64,000 bases of DNA from Sparassis latifolia. Lineage: Eukaryota; Basidiomycota; Agaricomycetes; Polyporales; Sparassidaceae. Where the stretch lies: the NCBI GenBank assembly GCA_018466975.1, contig CM031555.1, forward strand, positions 1,736,001 to 1,800,000, in the 5' to 3' direction. Both the position numbers and the translations under genes were made by a program. Below, one piece after another: positions 1 through 11,989 of the stretch (position 1 is the first letter of the stretch; each line of letters starts with the position of its first letter). The notes below the pieces were generated by a model. It was not told the origin of the DNA. It was given only the letters and a program-made list of their open reading frames with translations, and ran no database searches.

Positions 1-390
1 TTGGTGAAAGTTGTAGTATAGCTATGATACATACTATATGCCAAAGATTATATCATGTTAGTCTGAACATTATGTCAGAAGATGTAAAATTGATTTTAAA
101 ACACGAGAATAAACATTGTTATTTGACCTGTCTTAGTTGTTAGATGAGCTAATGAAGTTGTTGTACATGCTACCAATAGTAATATAGTCTTTATAACATT
201 ACAAATGCATACACAATACTTGATATGGGATATCCTGCTTTCTATAAATATTTCACCATATATAAAGTGCAAATAAGGCACTTATTTACAGTATTCTAGT
301 CATTGTTTTTATAATTAGAGCTTATACAATATGATTGTAGAACAAAGTATAAAAAAACTACCATACAATAGCCTGAAAATACATCTTTTA
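1..390. other. AT-rich interval without a recognisable gene
   Basis: No reading frame here resembles a known family. The sequence is AT-rich and borders a dispersed repeat at 391. Nothing else is seen. Confidence 0.5.
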
Positions 391-662
391 CTAATAGTGG
401 GACATCTCTATGTACCTCTAGCACCATGGGACAACCAGTAATACTGGAATATAAATATCAATGCCCTAGTACTATAGGACATCCCATATGATAATTGTGC
501 CATTGGACCAGCCTTTGCCCTGCCTTTGCCCTGGGTAATCCCATATAATGCCCTGGGACATGTATTGGTACCATGGTCTGTCTGACACCTGAGAGGCTCT
601 TAGCCACTACACAATATAGATTATGTTGAAGCTAAGAGCTAGGTCAGAAGGGTACCCTAAAG
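391..662 (+). repeat. Dispersed ~270-bp repeat, copy 1
   Basis: This stretch runs from a tagtgggacatct start to an end reading gctaagagctaggtc, then ctaaagtg. The same unit lies in the middle of palindrome D at about 8413-8660 (+), at 7976-8205 (-) and, more diverged, at 8206-8412. Here it is a single copy abutting a truncated gypsy pol at 663. It may be a remnant of a D-type loop or an independent short element. No coding potential is seen. Confidence 0.6.
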
Positions 663-2959
663 TGGCAAGTTGTTCTGCGGTAATGCACGTGGTGGTTGGG
701 ATGATTTGAACATTGGAATGGAGGTGGTCAGTGATGGACAAAATGTAATTGAAACCGTCATCTAAAGACAGAGGTCCGATGAGATCGAGAGTGATACTTT
801 CACCACGAGCATCTGGAATTGGTAAAGGGTGCAGTGGTCCTGCAGGTTTCGATGTATGGAACTTGTTGCACTGACATTCAATGCAGGAGGGGATGTAGGA
901 CTGCTTTAGATCTCTACACCTGTTGGGCCAGTAATAAGTGTTGCATAGAGTGGTGTAACATTTGTCTGCACTGAAGTGACCTGCGCAGTCATGTGCAAGT
1001 CGGAATAGTTGTTCGTGAAGGTCATTGACACATGGAATGAGAAGTCGGTCACCGATATACCAAAGGCCATTGGTGTTGGTCACACTGAGAGTCGATGGTG
1101 CATTGGAAATGACCTTCTTGCAAAATTTATCAGCCTGGTATCCATAATGGATGAATTCAAGGACAGATGCATCGGTCATGATGGATAGTACAGTGTTTAC
1201 TGTGGATGCTGCAGCCATGTTCTAAAGTGCATGTGGCGGTACTGGCTTGACTTGTATTTCATCGGGGAAGGTGCAAGGTGGCAGATATGATAGGGCATCT
1301 GCGACAGTGTTATCCTCACCTTTGATGTACACAATGTTCAAGTCGTATTGGGCCATGAATTCTTGCCATCAAAGTTGTTGACGCGAGAGGTCATGCTGTG
1401 CATCAAAGTTTTTGAGAGTGCGGTGGTCAGTGTAGACCTGCACCGATATGCTGATAAGGCCCACTCGCCACTTCTTTAAGGCACAGATGATAGCGAGGAG
1501 TTCCTTTTTGTGGATAGGGTAGTTCTTTTCGGCACTGTTAAGCTGCATGGAATCGAATGTGACAGGGTGTGCAGATTTCCAAGTAGGTCCCCAGCTGAGT
1601 GTTGCACCAGTTCTCCAATCAGATGCATTGCAGGTGACAAAAATCTGGTTGTCACCAGGGTTGTCGTGATCTATAACAGTTAAACATTTCTGGCTGACAA
1701 CTAGAGTTTTGATGGCCTAGAATGCGGCCTGGTGATGCTCAGTCCACTGAGGGAATGTACGATTGGACTCCTTCATGTTCAAGAGTGTGAGCACTGTGGT
1801 GTAGTTCACGAGATGTGGCAGGAAGGTGGATATGTAACGAATGATCCTCAAGAATGTGCGGACATCAGTCGCAGATTTTGGGATGGGCCATTATAGAATC
1901 TTGTCAACCTTCAATGACTGTGCCTTGATGACATTGGCAGAAATCTGATGGCCCAAGAAATCAACCTGCAAGATGAAGAATTCACATTTCTTCAGGTTAT
2001 AGTACAGGCTCGCAGCACACAATGCAGTGAGAATGAGGCGGACATGTTGGTATCTGACTATATCATGATGTCATCTAAGTAAATATGGCAGAACTTGCTG
2101 AGATACGGTCACAGAGCTGATGTCATACATCTCTGATGTATAGGCAGGGCATTGCAGAGGCTCATGGGTATTGCGAGCTGCTCTTATAGGCCAAGGGGAG
2201 TGGTCACAGTGGTAAGATCCACATCATCAGGATGTACACGGGTCTGAAAAAGAGAGTTCGTCATGTCCATCTTACTCCATATCTTCCCCTTGGTGCAGTT
2301 GGCAAAGATATCCTCAACCCGAGGTAAAGGATGAGAGTCCAGAATGGTGTTCATGTTGAGCATGCAGTAATTGTTAACCCAACATGGGAGGGCGGTAGGG
2401 TCGGCTTTGGGGACGAGAAAGGTGGGTGAAGCATGAGCAGAATTGGATGGGTGAATGCATCCTGCATCTGAGTGTTGCTGGATCAGAATGGACCAAGCCT
2501 TCTTGTATTTGTGAGGTGTGCTATAAGAGCATGTCCATAATTTCTGGTGTGCATCCTTGAGGACGATGGAGCAGTATACATTGGTCGGTAGAGCATCAAT
2601 ATGCGGAATGGGCACAAAAATGTCCACGAAATCATTAATGACATTCTTCCCTAGGTCAAGTAGACATTGAGATGCAGTGAGAGTCTCCAAGCATTCTTTT
2701 ATGGCTGCAATGATGCAATGTTCACTGCTGGTCGACTCATGCTCAGTGATGCATGTGTTCCATTACATACAGACAGTCTTGAGTTCACCCAGAACCTGAG
2801 CACGGGCAGAGCAAATCTGCGCGAATGATTCTCATAGAGGCATGTGCAGAGGAGGAGAAGGTTCGGAGATGCAAGTGGGGTTGCAGAGGTCATACTGCAT
2901 GTCTTTATTAATAGCAGTACAGGACTCGACATTGACTATAATACGATTATGCACTAGGA
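663..2959 (-). pseudogene. Degenerate Ty3/gypsy pol (gypsy 1): RT, RNase H and start of integrase
   Basis: The order on the minus strand is polyprotein remnants (2959-2700), reverse transcriptase palm (2690-2184), the YLDD catalytic motif at 2081-2070, an RNase H segment with TDHRTLK and ending DNTVADALS (about 1500-1270), and an integrase H2C2 zinc finger plus the start of the core (1218-663). It copied the retrotransposon RNA and would have inserted the cDNA. It is dead: TAG three codons after YLDD, TGA inside RNase H and several frame changes. The integrase core is lost where the repeat at 391-662 begins. The 5' side ends at palindrome A1, and no LTR is visible. Confidence 0.85.
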
Positions 2960-3869
2960 CACTGGTGGTGCCCAGAACTGTATTACAATTGCCCAGATGC
3001 CTGCTAAAGTCATTGTGCATAACCTGGTCACCTTGTAAAATTGTAATTTACTGTGCAACATTGTCAGTGTAGTTTACTGTGCAACATTGTCATTGTAATT
3101 TACTATGCAGTCTTGTTGTTGTAATTAAGGTGAGCCACATTGTAATACAATGACAAATTATACAAAATGCACTTGCACTAAGCATGAATTGAACTCCTGA
3201 CCTGACCGACATTTGGCTGATTATATAAGCAAACTTCAAAGCACTTTACCAACTCAGCTATTTTGCCTTGCTTAAGTTATAACCTCAATTCTATATAAGG
3301 CTACTTCTTTCTTTACTAGATATTCTAATATTCTGTTATAGCTACTACATTCTGCTTGTTACTATTGCTCCTAATACTCATATATATGAGACTGCTTACC
3401 ACCACTTTTTATAAGCCTTATTATGCATATAAATGTGAAAATTATACCTTTCTCACAGCTTTAATGTTAATTTCAGTCTTTAAAATAAACTGATAGATAA
3501 CAAATACTGAAAAATGTGTTAGTAGAGAGATAAATCACTATTAGATGTATTAGTAACAAGCAGAATATAGTAGCTGTTACAGAATATTAGAATATATAGT
3601 AAAAAAAGAAGTAGCCTTATATAGAATTGGAGCTATAACTTTTGAAGTTTGCTTATGTAATTAGCCAAATGTCGGTCAGGTCAGAGGTTCAATTTCTGCT
3701 CAGTGCAAGTGCATTTTGTATAATTTGTCATTGTATTACAATGTGGCTCACCTTAATTACAACAACAAGGCTGCATAGTAAATTACAATTTTACAAGATG
3801 ACCAGATTGTGCACAATGCCTTTAGCAGCACCTGGGCATATTGTATTACAATGGTGGGAACTACAGCTG
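2960..3869. mobile_element. Palindromic tRNA-like element A1
   Basis: A long inverted repeat whose ends are CACTGGTGGTGCCC (left) and, in reverse, CAGCTGTAGTTCCC (right), each followed by a TTGTAATACAA-type motif. The left arm holds a tRNA-like unit on the minus strand (about 3266-3175) with A box, B box (gagttcaattc) and a downstream T4. The right-arm copy (3640-3715, +) has lost its A box by a short deletion. The loop is AT-rich. The flanking 7-mers ACTAGGA and TATTGCT do not match, and the two flanks are different transposons (gypsy 1 and hAT1), so this copy has recombined. A2 is its near relative. Confidence 0.8.
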
Positions 3870-6556
3870 TATTGCTATGTGCTCACCTTGTCAGGAGCAG
3901 GGGCTGCCTCAGCACCATTGGTGTTTGAGGCTGAATGAGCAGCCACGCGGCATTCGTACTCATCACGCACTAGCTTTTCAGCTGTCGTGATCCACTCGGG
4001 CTCCCATCCCACTTGTCGGAAATATGTGAGTTTGTGTGTGGGATGCAACACTGTACATTACATTATTTGTTAGTATGAATAGGATACATAAAAGCTGACT
4101 TACCCATTGTGATCTGGTACACATTCGAGTGATCGGTCTTGTCGTAGTACTGGTTGAGTGTCTTCTTCACAAGGCCGATCGCAGCATGGATACAGGGCTT
4201 GTAGCAGCCCTCAAGGGACTTGTCAGTGAGGTTCTCGTCGATAATGTCCATGGCCGGTATGACCATGGGCAGGTTAGGAGTGTCGCGAGAGAAATACAGA
4301 TAGTGTCATTGAAAATCTGGCAACGTGTGGCGTGAGTAAGTGACAGTGACTATTGATGTGTCACTCACCCGCAGAATGTCACACAGCTGGCCAGCGATCT
4401 CCAACTCCTCCTGGCTCATCTTATACCTGTGCATTCCCATTGACCGATCCTCCATCAACATATCAATTGCTCTCTGGTATTCCAATGCAAACTCAAGCAT
4501 CCAGAATGTTGAGTTTCAGTGTGTGGCAATGTCCCTCAGCATCATTTTCTCAGCAAGCTGCAAGCTCTCAAGCACTCTCTACCAAGCTGGTAGGAGCTTG
4601 GTGGAGGAGCATACAATGGAGCTTGCAATTCTTTGCAGCTACTCCAGGCTGCATAAGTGGTAAGTCCTTTATTGATGACAGACAAATACTCACCTTCATG
4701 AGGATGAGCTTAACAGGCCAAATGCTTGTGTCGAGCACCTCGCGCTCCTCAGGAGTCAGTCCCAGGTGTTCATCTTTCCATCTATCAATGTTATCGGGAG
4801 CATCCTCTTCATGTCCATCTTTCTCACCCATGTCCAAGTCCTCTGCCAGCTTGATCAGTACGCATTCTGCATCATCAAGTGCATCCTCAGCCTTCCCTTT
4901 CAGCACATCAAATTGACAGAGAAGAGTCTTCATCATGAGGTTCACGATGTGGTCGAAGCAGCATGCACGATTGGCCTGGCCCTGGAACGACTCAATAAGC
5001 TCTGCCAGCTCATTAATCATCAGGTTGTTCGATGTTACATTGTTCACAGTGATGCCGAGCATCTGGCTCACCATCGGTGAGTCTCTTGCATGCTGTCATA
5101 GATTCTTTGTCACTGAAAACTCACCTTTATAGAAATATTGTACTCCTCGACCATATTCGCGAATGCGATGGTAAGGTTCACACCGCTGTGGGATTTCATG
5201 ACTTCGACCACATCCAGTATCATTCACAGTGGTACGCCCTTGTGCTGCAAGTGCATGGTGAACACAACAATAGCCTTATTATTGGGTAATGTCCACGTGT
5301 CCATAGCAAAATTCAACTCGCCATTGTAATCCTGCTGGTAAGTCAGTTTTTTGATCAACGAGTGATACATCACTCACCTGCAACATTTTTGCCACCCTTG
5401 CATGACAGTGTGCAAACACCTTATGCACGTCGCATGCCATAGTCCAGTGCAATGGGATTCAGTACTCTGGGCACCCTGTCTTCATCAAGCATTGGAACCC
5501 ATGGTCCTCAATAATTGTGAATGACCGCAAGCTCTCTGCCACCCAGTGCACGATCTCTGCCCTGGGGCAAGTCTGTCAGCAACTCATATTATATTCAACA
5601 ATATCACGCACCTTGATTCCGTGTGCGAATGCTGCCGATTCGAGTATGTGACCTTTCCTTTACCCTTGCACTTAAATGATGATGTGATAGAACCCAAACG
5701 TGCAAACTTCACCACTGCAGGGCGTGCATCATTGGCATTTGGCATTTCGTCTGCAGTGGCCAATGCCTAGCAAGATTTGATATGTTTTCTCATATTACCT
5801 GTGGAGCCCTTATCACCTTTATTGAGCCACCGCACGATCTCTATTCTGCATCCGCGGTTCACACAGTGGAACATGTGTGCACACTTCCCTGACAGATCAC
5901 TCTCAATGGAGACCTCAGGCTTAAAAAATGCATACACCACAGACTTCCAGTCCTGGCGCAGATGCTCTGCGATCTCGATAAGTGATGATATGAAACTGAT
6001 CACACTTTTTCACTTACCTAGCTCTTCCTTCGGAGTCTCCGACTTCCTCTCAGCAGCCTTTGCCCTACTTGACTTCATAACACTCGACTTTGTGCTGTGC
6101 GCACGCAAGTTCACACCCTTTGGATTCTCAACAAGAACAACATCATCTGAGTCATCGCCTTCACCCATTGCTATATCATCTTCATCCAGAATATCTTCAA
6201 CGTGTGCGTGATGATCACGTGGCACATCTGATGGATCAGGCTCCTCTGACATGATGTGTGCCTTCTTCACCTTTAGGCCCTTCTTGGATGATGTTGCACA
6301 ATGTTTTGGCATTGGTGTGATGAATACTGTAGTTTTGGGCCTCTGGGGCTTTTTATGTGATTTTCTTTCATAGCATGTAGTTCATGAAATAAAGTTTGGA
6401 CTCCCATGAATTCCTATTCAGGACATATTGTGGCTGTATTGTAAGTGTCGGGTACCTCACAGGTATGTTAGGTTGATAGATCAATACCCCTACCTGTACC
6501 CGCAGATACTCTTACCCAATACCCTCACGAGTTTTGATAACTCCTGGTCTGCACTA
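3870..6556 (-). mobile_element. Truncated hAT element (hAT1)
   Basis: The right terminus reads, on the minus strand, TAGTGCAGACCAGGAGTTA, closely like the TIR of hAT2 (TAGTGCAGAGCAAGGGT). It is followed inward by subterminal repeats of the type tacccg/accctac (6470-6540). The candidate 8-bp duplication ctattagc (6557-6564) has no partner, because the opposite end is lost at palindrome A1. Confidence 0.75.
3950..6312 (-). pseudogene. hAT transposase with BED finger, hAT1, C-terminally truncated
   Basis: The exons in order are an acidic N-terminal region (6312-6010), a BED-type zinc finger with C..C..H..C spacing near WLNKGD (6003-5767), a catalytic-domain part (5560-5130), the NNVTSNNLMINE segment matching TTDNASPND of hAT2 (5074-4568), the helical insertion domain (4500-4306) and the VIPAMDIIDE region (4266-4063). 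This enzyme would cut and paste its element. The hATC dimerisation domain is missing beyond about 3950. Stops and frameshifts occur, including at the conserved RWNS region, so it is non-functional. Introns of about 60 nt separate the pieces. Confidence 0.85.
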
Positions 6557-7486
6557 CTATTAGCAGGCAGTGAGTCATCAAGTGTGCCCTGCAGTGAGTG
6601 GCAGGGGTGGAGCAACGAAATTGATGGCTGGAGTGTGTGTGCCATCTAGCTGATGGGCAGCATGAGCTGCTCCCACATTCATTGGGCACTCCCTCACATC
6701 GCTAGATGAATAGATGTGATATGTTCCCAGAGATCTTTCATATCAGGCTGTGTGTCCTATGAAGTCTCAGAATCGAATTTGACATGGGACATACAGCCCA
6801 CTGGGCTGCCTGCCAAAAACTGCATGTCCTATAAAAACTAAGTTGTGATATTCTTCCTGGGACACACTGATTTCACCGGAGAACTGCTATGTACTCACCT
6901 AGATGAGTATCTTTAGGTAATTTGGCTGGGAGCAACACATCTACTCAAATTTTGGGCCTTCTGTAACCTTAAAAAATTTACAAAAATGCTCATTTGCACA
7001 CTGTAGCACCCCTGTACATGTATATTAAAATCCCCACTTAAAATCCCCACTTAAAAACATGTCTGGGACGCCTCTGCAGCGCGGACTCTGTCATGTCTAT
7101 TCAACATCTCTGCAAGCACCTATCTCGGCAATGTCCAATTGTTTGGGTTACCATTTAAATCTCTGTGTCCCAGGATGTTCTAAAGGTTGCTTCTTTTGCC
7201 TGATCTGAGGATCCTGTGCAGACTGAGAGTATACACTAGGGTTGGTAATGGTCCCTAAAGTTTGTGAGGATTTCTATCAGAAATGCTCAATGTTTCCACT
7301 TGAGGAGTTAGCTTTCCCAGATTGGGTCTCCAGCCACCATGGGCGGCCCAGCAGACATTTGCATTTTCCCAACCCTAGCTAACCCTAGTGAGTGATCACA
7401 GTCACAGCTAGAATGCAACAATGTGCACATGATGCTTAGGTCATGTGGTCTTAAGCAACAGCAACAAAAAGCCACTTTCGCAAATA
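6557..7486. other. Interval without recognisable gene
   Basis: No frame has family resemblance. Short direct repeats (aaaatccccacttaaa, twice near 7030) are the only structure I see. Confidence 0.5.
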
Positions 7487-8844
7487 CTGTAGTGTTTCGA
7501 CCAAACGGCCAGTCACATGTCACAGACACCCATCATTGTCAGTTATAAAAAATAATCTTTAGTGCTTATAAGTTACAATTAAGGCTGAAATCTGGGTTTA
7601 ATAAGCAGGCCATGTACAAGGATAATTTACTGAAGGATTATTCCCTCAGTAGATTATCCTTTTGAAGTAGTCTAAGCTAATCTGAAGATAATCCAAAGGA
7701 ATAATCCAGAGGATAATGCTAAAGATCATCCAAAGAATTATTCAAAGCCAAAATTGATTTAAGAACTTGCACCTAGCCAGGATTGAACTCTCAACCTCAG
7801 GAGAAAGTCACATGACTAAGAAACTTCAGACACTTTAACCACTACTCCATATGACCTTAACAATTTGCACTCATGCATAACATATATAGTAAATTTTGCT
7901 GAAAGGACTTAGACAAATTCTGCTCATCACAAAAGTGGTAACTGAGTTAGACATAAGAAAAAGGATGTTTCTAGTCACTTTAGAGTACCCTTCAGACCTA
8001 GCTCTTAGCTTCAACATAACTTGTAGTGTATTGTAGCTAAGGGCTTCTCAGATGACTGACTGACCATTGTACTAACACATGTCTCAGGGCATTATATGTG
8101 ATTATCCAGAATATAGATAGGATATAGGCTGGTCCATCTTATAGTACTAGTGTATTTACTAGTTGTTCTATAATGTCAGGGGTACAGAAGATGTCCCACT
8201 ATTTACTTCAGAGTATCAATGTTCTAGCTTACTAGGATATCCCCCACAAGATTCATCTCATATGCTCAGCTTACATCCTATCTATACTCTGAGCAATCTT
8301 TTAATGCTCTGCGATATGTATTGGTACTATAATCATACTGGCACTTAAGAGGCACTTAGCAATGACATGCTATAGAAGATTTTGTTACTAAGAGCTAGAG
8401 ATAAAAAGTACTCTAAAGTGAATAGTGGGACATCTTCTGTACCCCTGACATTATAGAACAACTAGTAAATACACTAGTACTATAAGATGGACCAGCCTAT
8501 ATCCTATCTATATTCTGGATAATCACATATAATGCCCTGAGACATGTGTTAGTACAATGGTCAGTCAGTCATCTGAGAAGCCCTTAGCTACAATACACTA
8601 CAAGTTATGTTGAAGCTAAGAGCTAGGTCTGAAGGGTACTCTAAAGTGACTAGAAACATCCTTTTTCTTATGTCTAACTCAGTTACCACTTTTGTGATGA
8701 GCAGAATTTGTCTAAGTCCTTTCAGCAAAATTTACTATATATGTTATGCATGAGTGCAAATTGTTAAGGTCATATGGAGTAGTGGTTAAAGTGTCTGAAG
8801 TTTCTTAGTCATGTGACTTTCTTCTGAGGTTGAGAGTTCAATCC

Positions 8845-9963
8845 CAGTCAAAATGCCGTATTGCAAGGGCGAAGCAGAACGAACCAGGTCAACGCCACGT
8901 TCTGCTTTCATCTCGTACGAAAAGTGAACTATATGATATCCTGGACGAAGCGAGATGAAGCAGTTCACGTCAGATCGAGGTGCTCGTGACAGCCACAATG
9001 GAAATCGCATCAGGTCATACATCTGTTGAATATGCATCCCATTTTTGTACCAGCTAGTGAAAATTCGATTGAATGTGATACGGTTCGTTTTACATTGATA
9101 CCGCTCGCTCTGCTTCGACGTGGTCCATCCTGCACATACTGTCGCATACCAGCTCACCCGCCCGCCCCTCACCCTCTGCCCGCTGCTCGTACCCACCCGC
9201 TGCTCGCCCCCCACCAAGCATGGGATCTGGCACGGTAGAGTGAGAATAGATGGGTGAATTGTGATTGCAGGTTGACGGCAATGATCCTATAATATTCTAT
9301 TACATCAAGTACAGTCAGAGACGTCGCCCTCTACAGTGCTATATAGACCTACCTCCGGTATGCCCATCTCATTTTCGATCTCATCTTGCACATGCCTGCA
9401 CTTTCGTGTATGTGTGCAATTAGCGCTGTTCGTGCACATCTGATCGACATTCCGGGCTGCCTCGGAGAATATGCGTGAGCTGCTCAAATTCACCTTGAAT
9501 TCGGCGAACGATTGAGAAGGCTTGAGATGCTCTTTCGCATGTTTGTAGTATGTGGTTTTGCCGACAGCTTTGCGCGTCCCTCCGCAGTATTCGTCACAGT
9601 CGCAGAACCACTGAGATTGGCCGGCCGACATATATACTGAGTGTCTTCGTGAACAAGAATGTATTGCAGAGCTACTCGAGTGGAAGGGAGACAGAGTGTG
9701 GACAGCGGCAAGAAGTTCTAGCACGCCAGATGCATCTATGCATCTGACACGCCAGAACTGCAAGTCGCGAGCTACGTGTGCTAAGTCCGAATGCATTGAG
9801 GAAACAATCAAGTCAAGATTTGCACATGAAAGTGCAATTACGGCGAAGTTGTCACACCGATCTTCGAGCGGCTGCGATTTGCTTCGTTTATTCATTACAT
9901 AAGGTGAACTTGTGCGCTCCAGTTCATTTTGGCTCGACCTCGCAATATGGCGTTTTCACTGGG
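8845..9963. mobile_element. Non-autonomous DNA transposon, KDZ/Plavaka-like
   Basis: The ends CAGTCAAAATGCCGTATTGC and, in reverse, CCCAGTGAAAACGCCATATT are imperfect inverted repeats. GTTCAATCC is repeated on both sides (8836-8844 and 9964-9972), giving an 8- or 9-bp target duplication. The inside holds a zinc-finger ORF on the minus strand (9895-9305) and no recognisable catalytic domain. The insertion point is the B box of element D. Confidence 0.65.
9305..9895 (-). CDS. Putative zinc-finger ORF of a KDZ/Plavaka-type transposon
   Basis: A 196-residue frame. About residue 90-125 reads WFCDCDEYCGG, then TTYYKHAKEH, which resembles the CxCxxxCGG...RH finger at the N-terminus of Plavaka/KDZ transposases of basidiomycetes. 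The rest is unlike anything I know. No RNase H-fold core follows, so at best this is a leftover N-terminus. It lies between the TIRs of the 8845-9963 element. The start codon is simply the first ATG. Function is inferred from one motif. Confidence 0.4.
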   Translation of the reverse strand: MNKRSKSQPLEDRCDNFAVIALSCANLDLIVSSMHSDLAHVARDLQFWRVRCIDASGVLELLAAVHTLSPFHSSSSAIHSCSRRHSVYMSAGQSQWFCDCDEYCGGTRKAVGKTTYYKHAKEHLKPSQSFAEFKVNLSSSRIFSEAARNVDQMCTNSANCTHTRKCRHVQDEIENEMGIPEVGLYSTVEGDVSDCT

Positions 9964-10546
9964 GTTCAATCCTGGCTAGGTGCAAGTTCTTAAATCAATT
10001 TTGGCTTTGAATAATCCTTTGGATGATCTTTAGCATTATCCTCTGGATTATTCCTTTGGATTATCTTCAGATTAGCTTAGACTACTTCAAAAGAATAATC
10101 TACTGAGGGGATAATCCTTCAGTAGATTATCCTTGTGCATGGCCTGCTTATTAAACCCAGATTTCAGCCTTAATTGTAACTTATAAGCACTAAAGATTAT
10201 CCCTTATAACTGACATCACTGAGACACCTTGGCTGGCCGGTTTTTGACCAGGTGTCATGGGTCACAGCAATGCTGGCTGGGTGTGACCAATGCCTACAAA
10301 AATCTTTTTTTGCGGCCTGCGGTGCAGGGGCTCCTGCCAGGCAATATATTGAGTTTTCCCATTCTACCTAATGTCTGATTGGCTCTTCAGCTGGACATGG
10401 TGAGTCACCAATTGTGACCTCATCGGGTCGGCCTGGCCAGTTTGTCTGCTCTGTCCACTATCACACCAAAGCTGGCTGCCTGGCCAGATCGAAACTTTGC
10501 AGTTACAGATCACACCCCTGGCCGGGTTGGTCGAAACGCTACAGTA

Positions 10547-11342
10547 TAGTAACTGAACCCCCCTATTACCGTCAACCAGGAGAAGTCGGTGAGTGTGAAT
10601 GATGAAGATGTTGAGGGCGAGTTGATTGACTACAAGTAGACCATCATTAAATGATGGCCGGAGGGCGTGTGTAATGGTAATGGCGAGTGTCTAGTCTCCT
10701 AAAGGCAGTTGTAGCCACTCTGCTTCAACCTTCATGCCTCAGATATCCATGTCTGACATCTGCTATCTATAGGGGGGGTCTTACTAAAAGGTTCATTGTG
10801 GGTTGTGATTGCTGATCTGGCACATTATATGCTCCCACAATGTGTCTGTAAATCACATTGAGCACATCATGTTTCTGTCCCTTCAATGTCCCCCTTCACC
10901 TGTTCTGCCACCATATGTCAGTTTAAAGTGCATGAAGATGAGTTAACACTTTGTCTGGGCTCACGGCTATGTCGTATGCTCTATGGTAGTTTAAGCAGCC
11001 TGAGATTTCCTGTGATTGGTCTTCTATGCAGAAATCCCTACACTTTTTGTATCACTAGCTCTAGCAGATATGATCTTGCCATTATCTGTGCATTACCGCA
11101 TACCACTGTGCATGCCAGGTGGGAAACTGTAGTGAAGAATAATCATAGAAAGTCTTTAGCAGATTTGTTGAAATGAGTACATTATATGATATCACAAAGA
11201 TTTGTGACTCAGTGTTATCAAACACTAGTAAAATTATAGCTCCATCTAAATTGTCCAACCACAGGCTCTTGACAAGCAGGCACATCAGAACCTAGACTAT
11301 GAGTGTCTGTCATTTCTTCCCAGTATGGTGTGCTATAGGCTT
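10547..11342. other. Interval without recognisable gene
   Basis: Moderate GC, several stops in every frame, no family resemblance. It separates the mariner-like shell from the giant palindrome. Confidence 0.45.
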
Positions 11343-11452
11343 CTTCCCACAGCTGCGGGAGTTAAGGGGGGACAATTTATGAAATAAAATTCAGTGCTTG
11401 ATCCCAAACATACGCGCCACATCAATCACGTGAAAGTCACATGAATCTTTAT

Positions 11453-11891
11453 ACTCTGAAACCTTATCCCTCCTTAACTCCCCACAGCAGCTGGCACCAA
11501 ACATTCAAACAAACAAACACCACCCGGTGGCATCCTCCAAATCAGGCAGTCGCTAATGGCAGCTTTCTGAATTTCTGTGCTTCCTCAACCATTTGTGGAT
11601 GACTGATGGACAGGGTGAGGGGCTTGATCTCAAGTTTGTCCAGGGCGTGGAGGGTGCTAGAGTAAATCATGTACTTCTACAATTAAATGACATTGAGTTC
11701 TGATCGTACAGACCCGAACAGCAATAACTCAGAGAGCGCGAGAAAGCCACACTGCCTTGGTTGAAAAATACTTATGAGCAGTATCCCCCTGTGAGCAACT
11801 GCCTGATTTGGAGGATGCCACCGGGTGGTGTTTGTTTGTTCAAATGTTTGGTGCCAGCTGCTGTGGGGAGTTAAGGAGGGTTTCAGAGTCA
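11453..11891. mobile_element. Nested MITE-like inverted-repeat element
   Basis: About 85 bp at 11468-11555 is repeated in reverse at 11799-11882, and the symmetry extends outward as actctgaaacc / ggtttcagagt. The ends contain ccctccttaactcccc, related to the terminal sequence of the surrounding giant palindrome. It is absent at the equivalent place in the right arm (about 17195), so it is a later insertion or local duplication. Confidence 0.6.
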
Positions 11892-11989
11892 CACCTTTCA
11901 GTCATGTTACCTGAACTGAACTCCCATTTACCCTGACATTGTCATGAACTGGACTGCCAGTGGACGTCAGCCCATCGTCACTATGTTAA

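Larger units (their letters stand above)
7531..10221. mobile_element. Palindromic tRNA-like element D, interrupted
   Basis: The ends are CATCATTGTCAG (left) and, in reverse, CAGTGATGTCAG (right), bounded by a perfect 7-bp duplication agacacc (7524-7530 and 10222-10228). The outer arms are rich in gataatc/gattatc motifs. The left arm carries a tRNA-like unit on the minus strand (7857-7770). The right arm carries one on the plus strand (8767-8844 continuing 9964-9990), interrupted exactly at its B box by the insert at 8845-9963. The arms pair through at least 7531-8205 with 8413-10221. The loop contains three copies of the ~270-bp repeat also found at 391-662. Confidence 0.85.
7487..10544. mobile_element. 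TA-flanked element with mariner-like TIRs, hollowed by nested insertions
   Basis: The left end reads CTGTAGTGTTTCGACC and the right end, in reverse complement, CTGTAGCGTTTCGACC. Both go on with ggcc-containing sequence, and both are bordered by TA (7485-7486 and 10545-10546), as expected for Tc1/mariner or Pogo/Fot1 insertions. Outside the nested palindrome D only about 45 bp (left) and 320 bp (right) remain, with no transposase, so this is a MITE-sized non-autonomous copy. The family assignment is inferred from TIR and TA only. Confidence 0.55.

Noticed and set aside
7531..8850. Hairpin of a Helitron or SINE
   Set aside because: There is no Helitron 3' stem with CTRR and no poly-A or LINE-like tail. 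A SINE has one pol III unit, not a mirrored pair bounded by inverted ends and 7-bp duplications.
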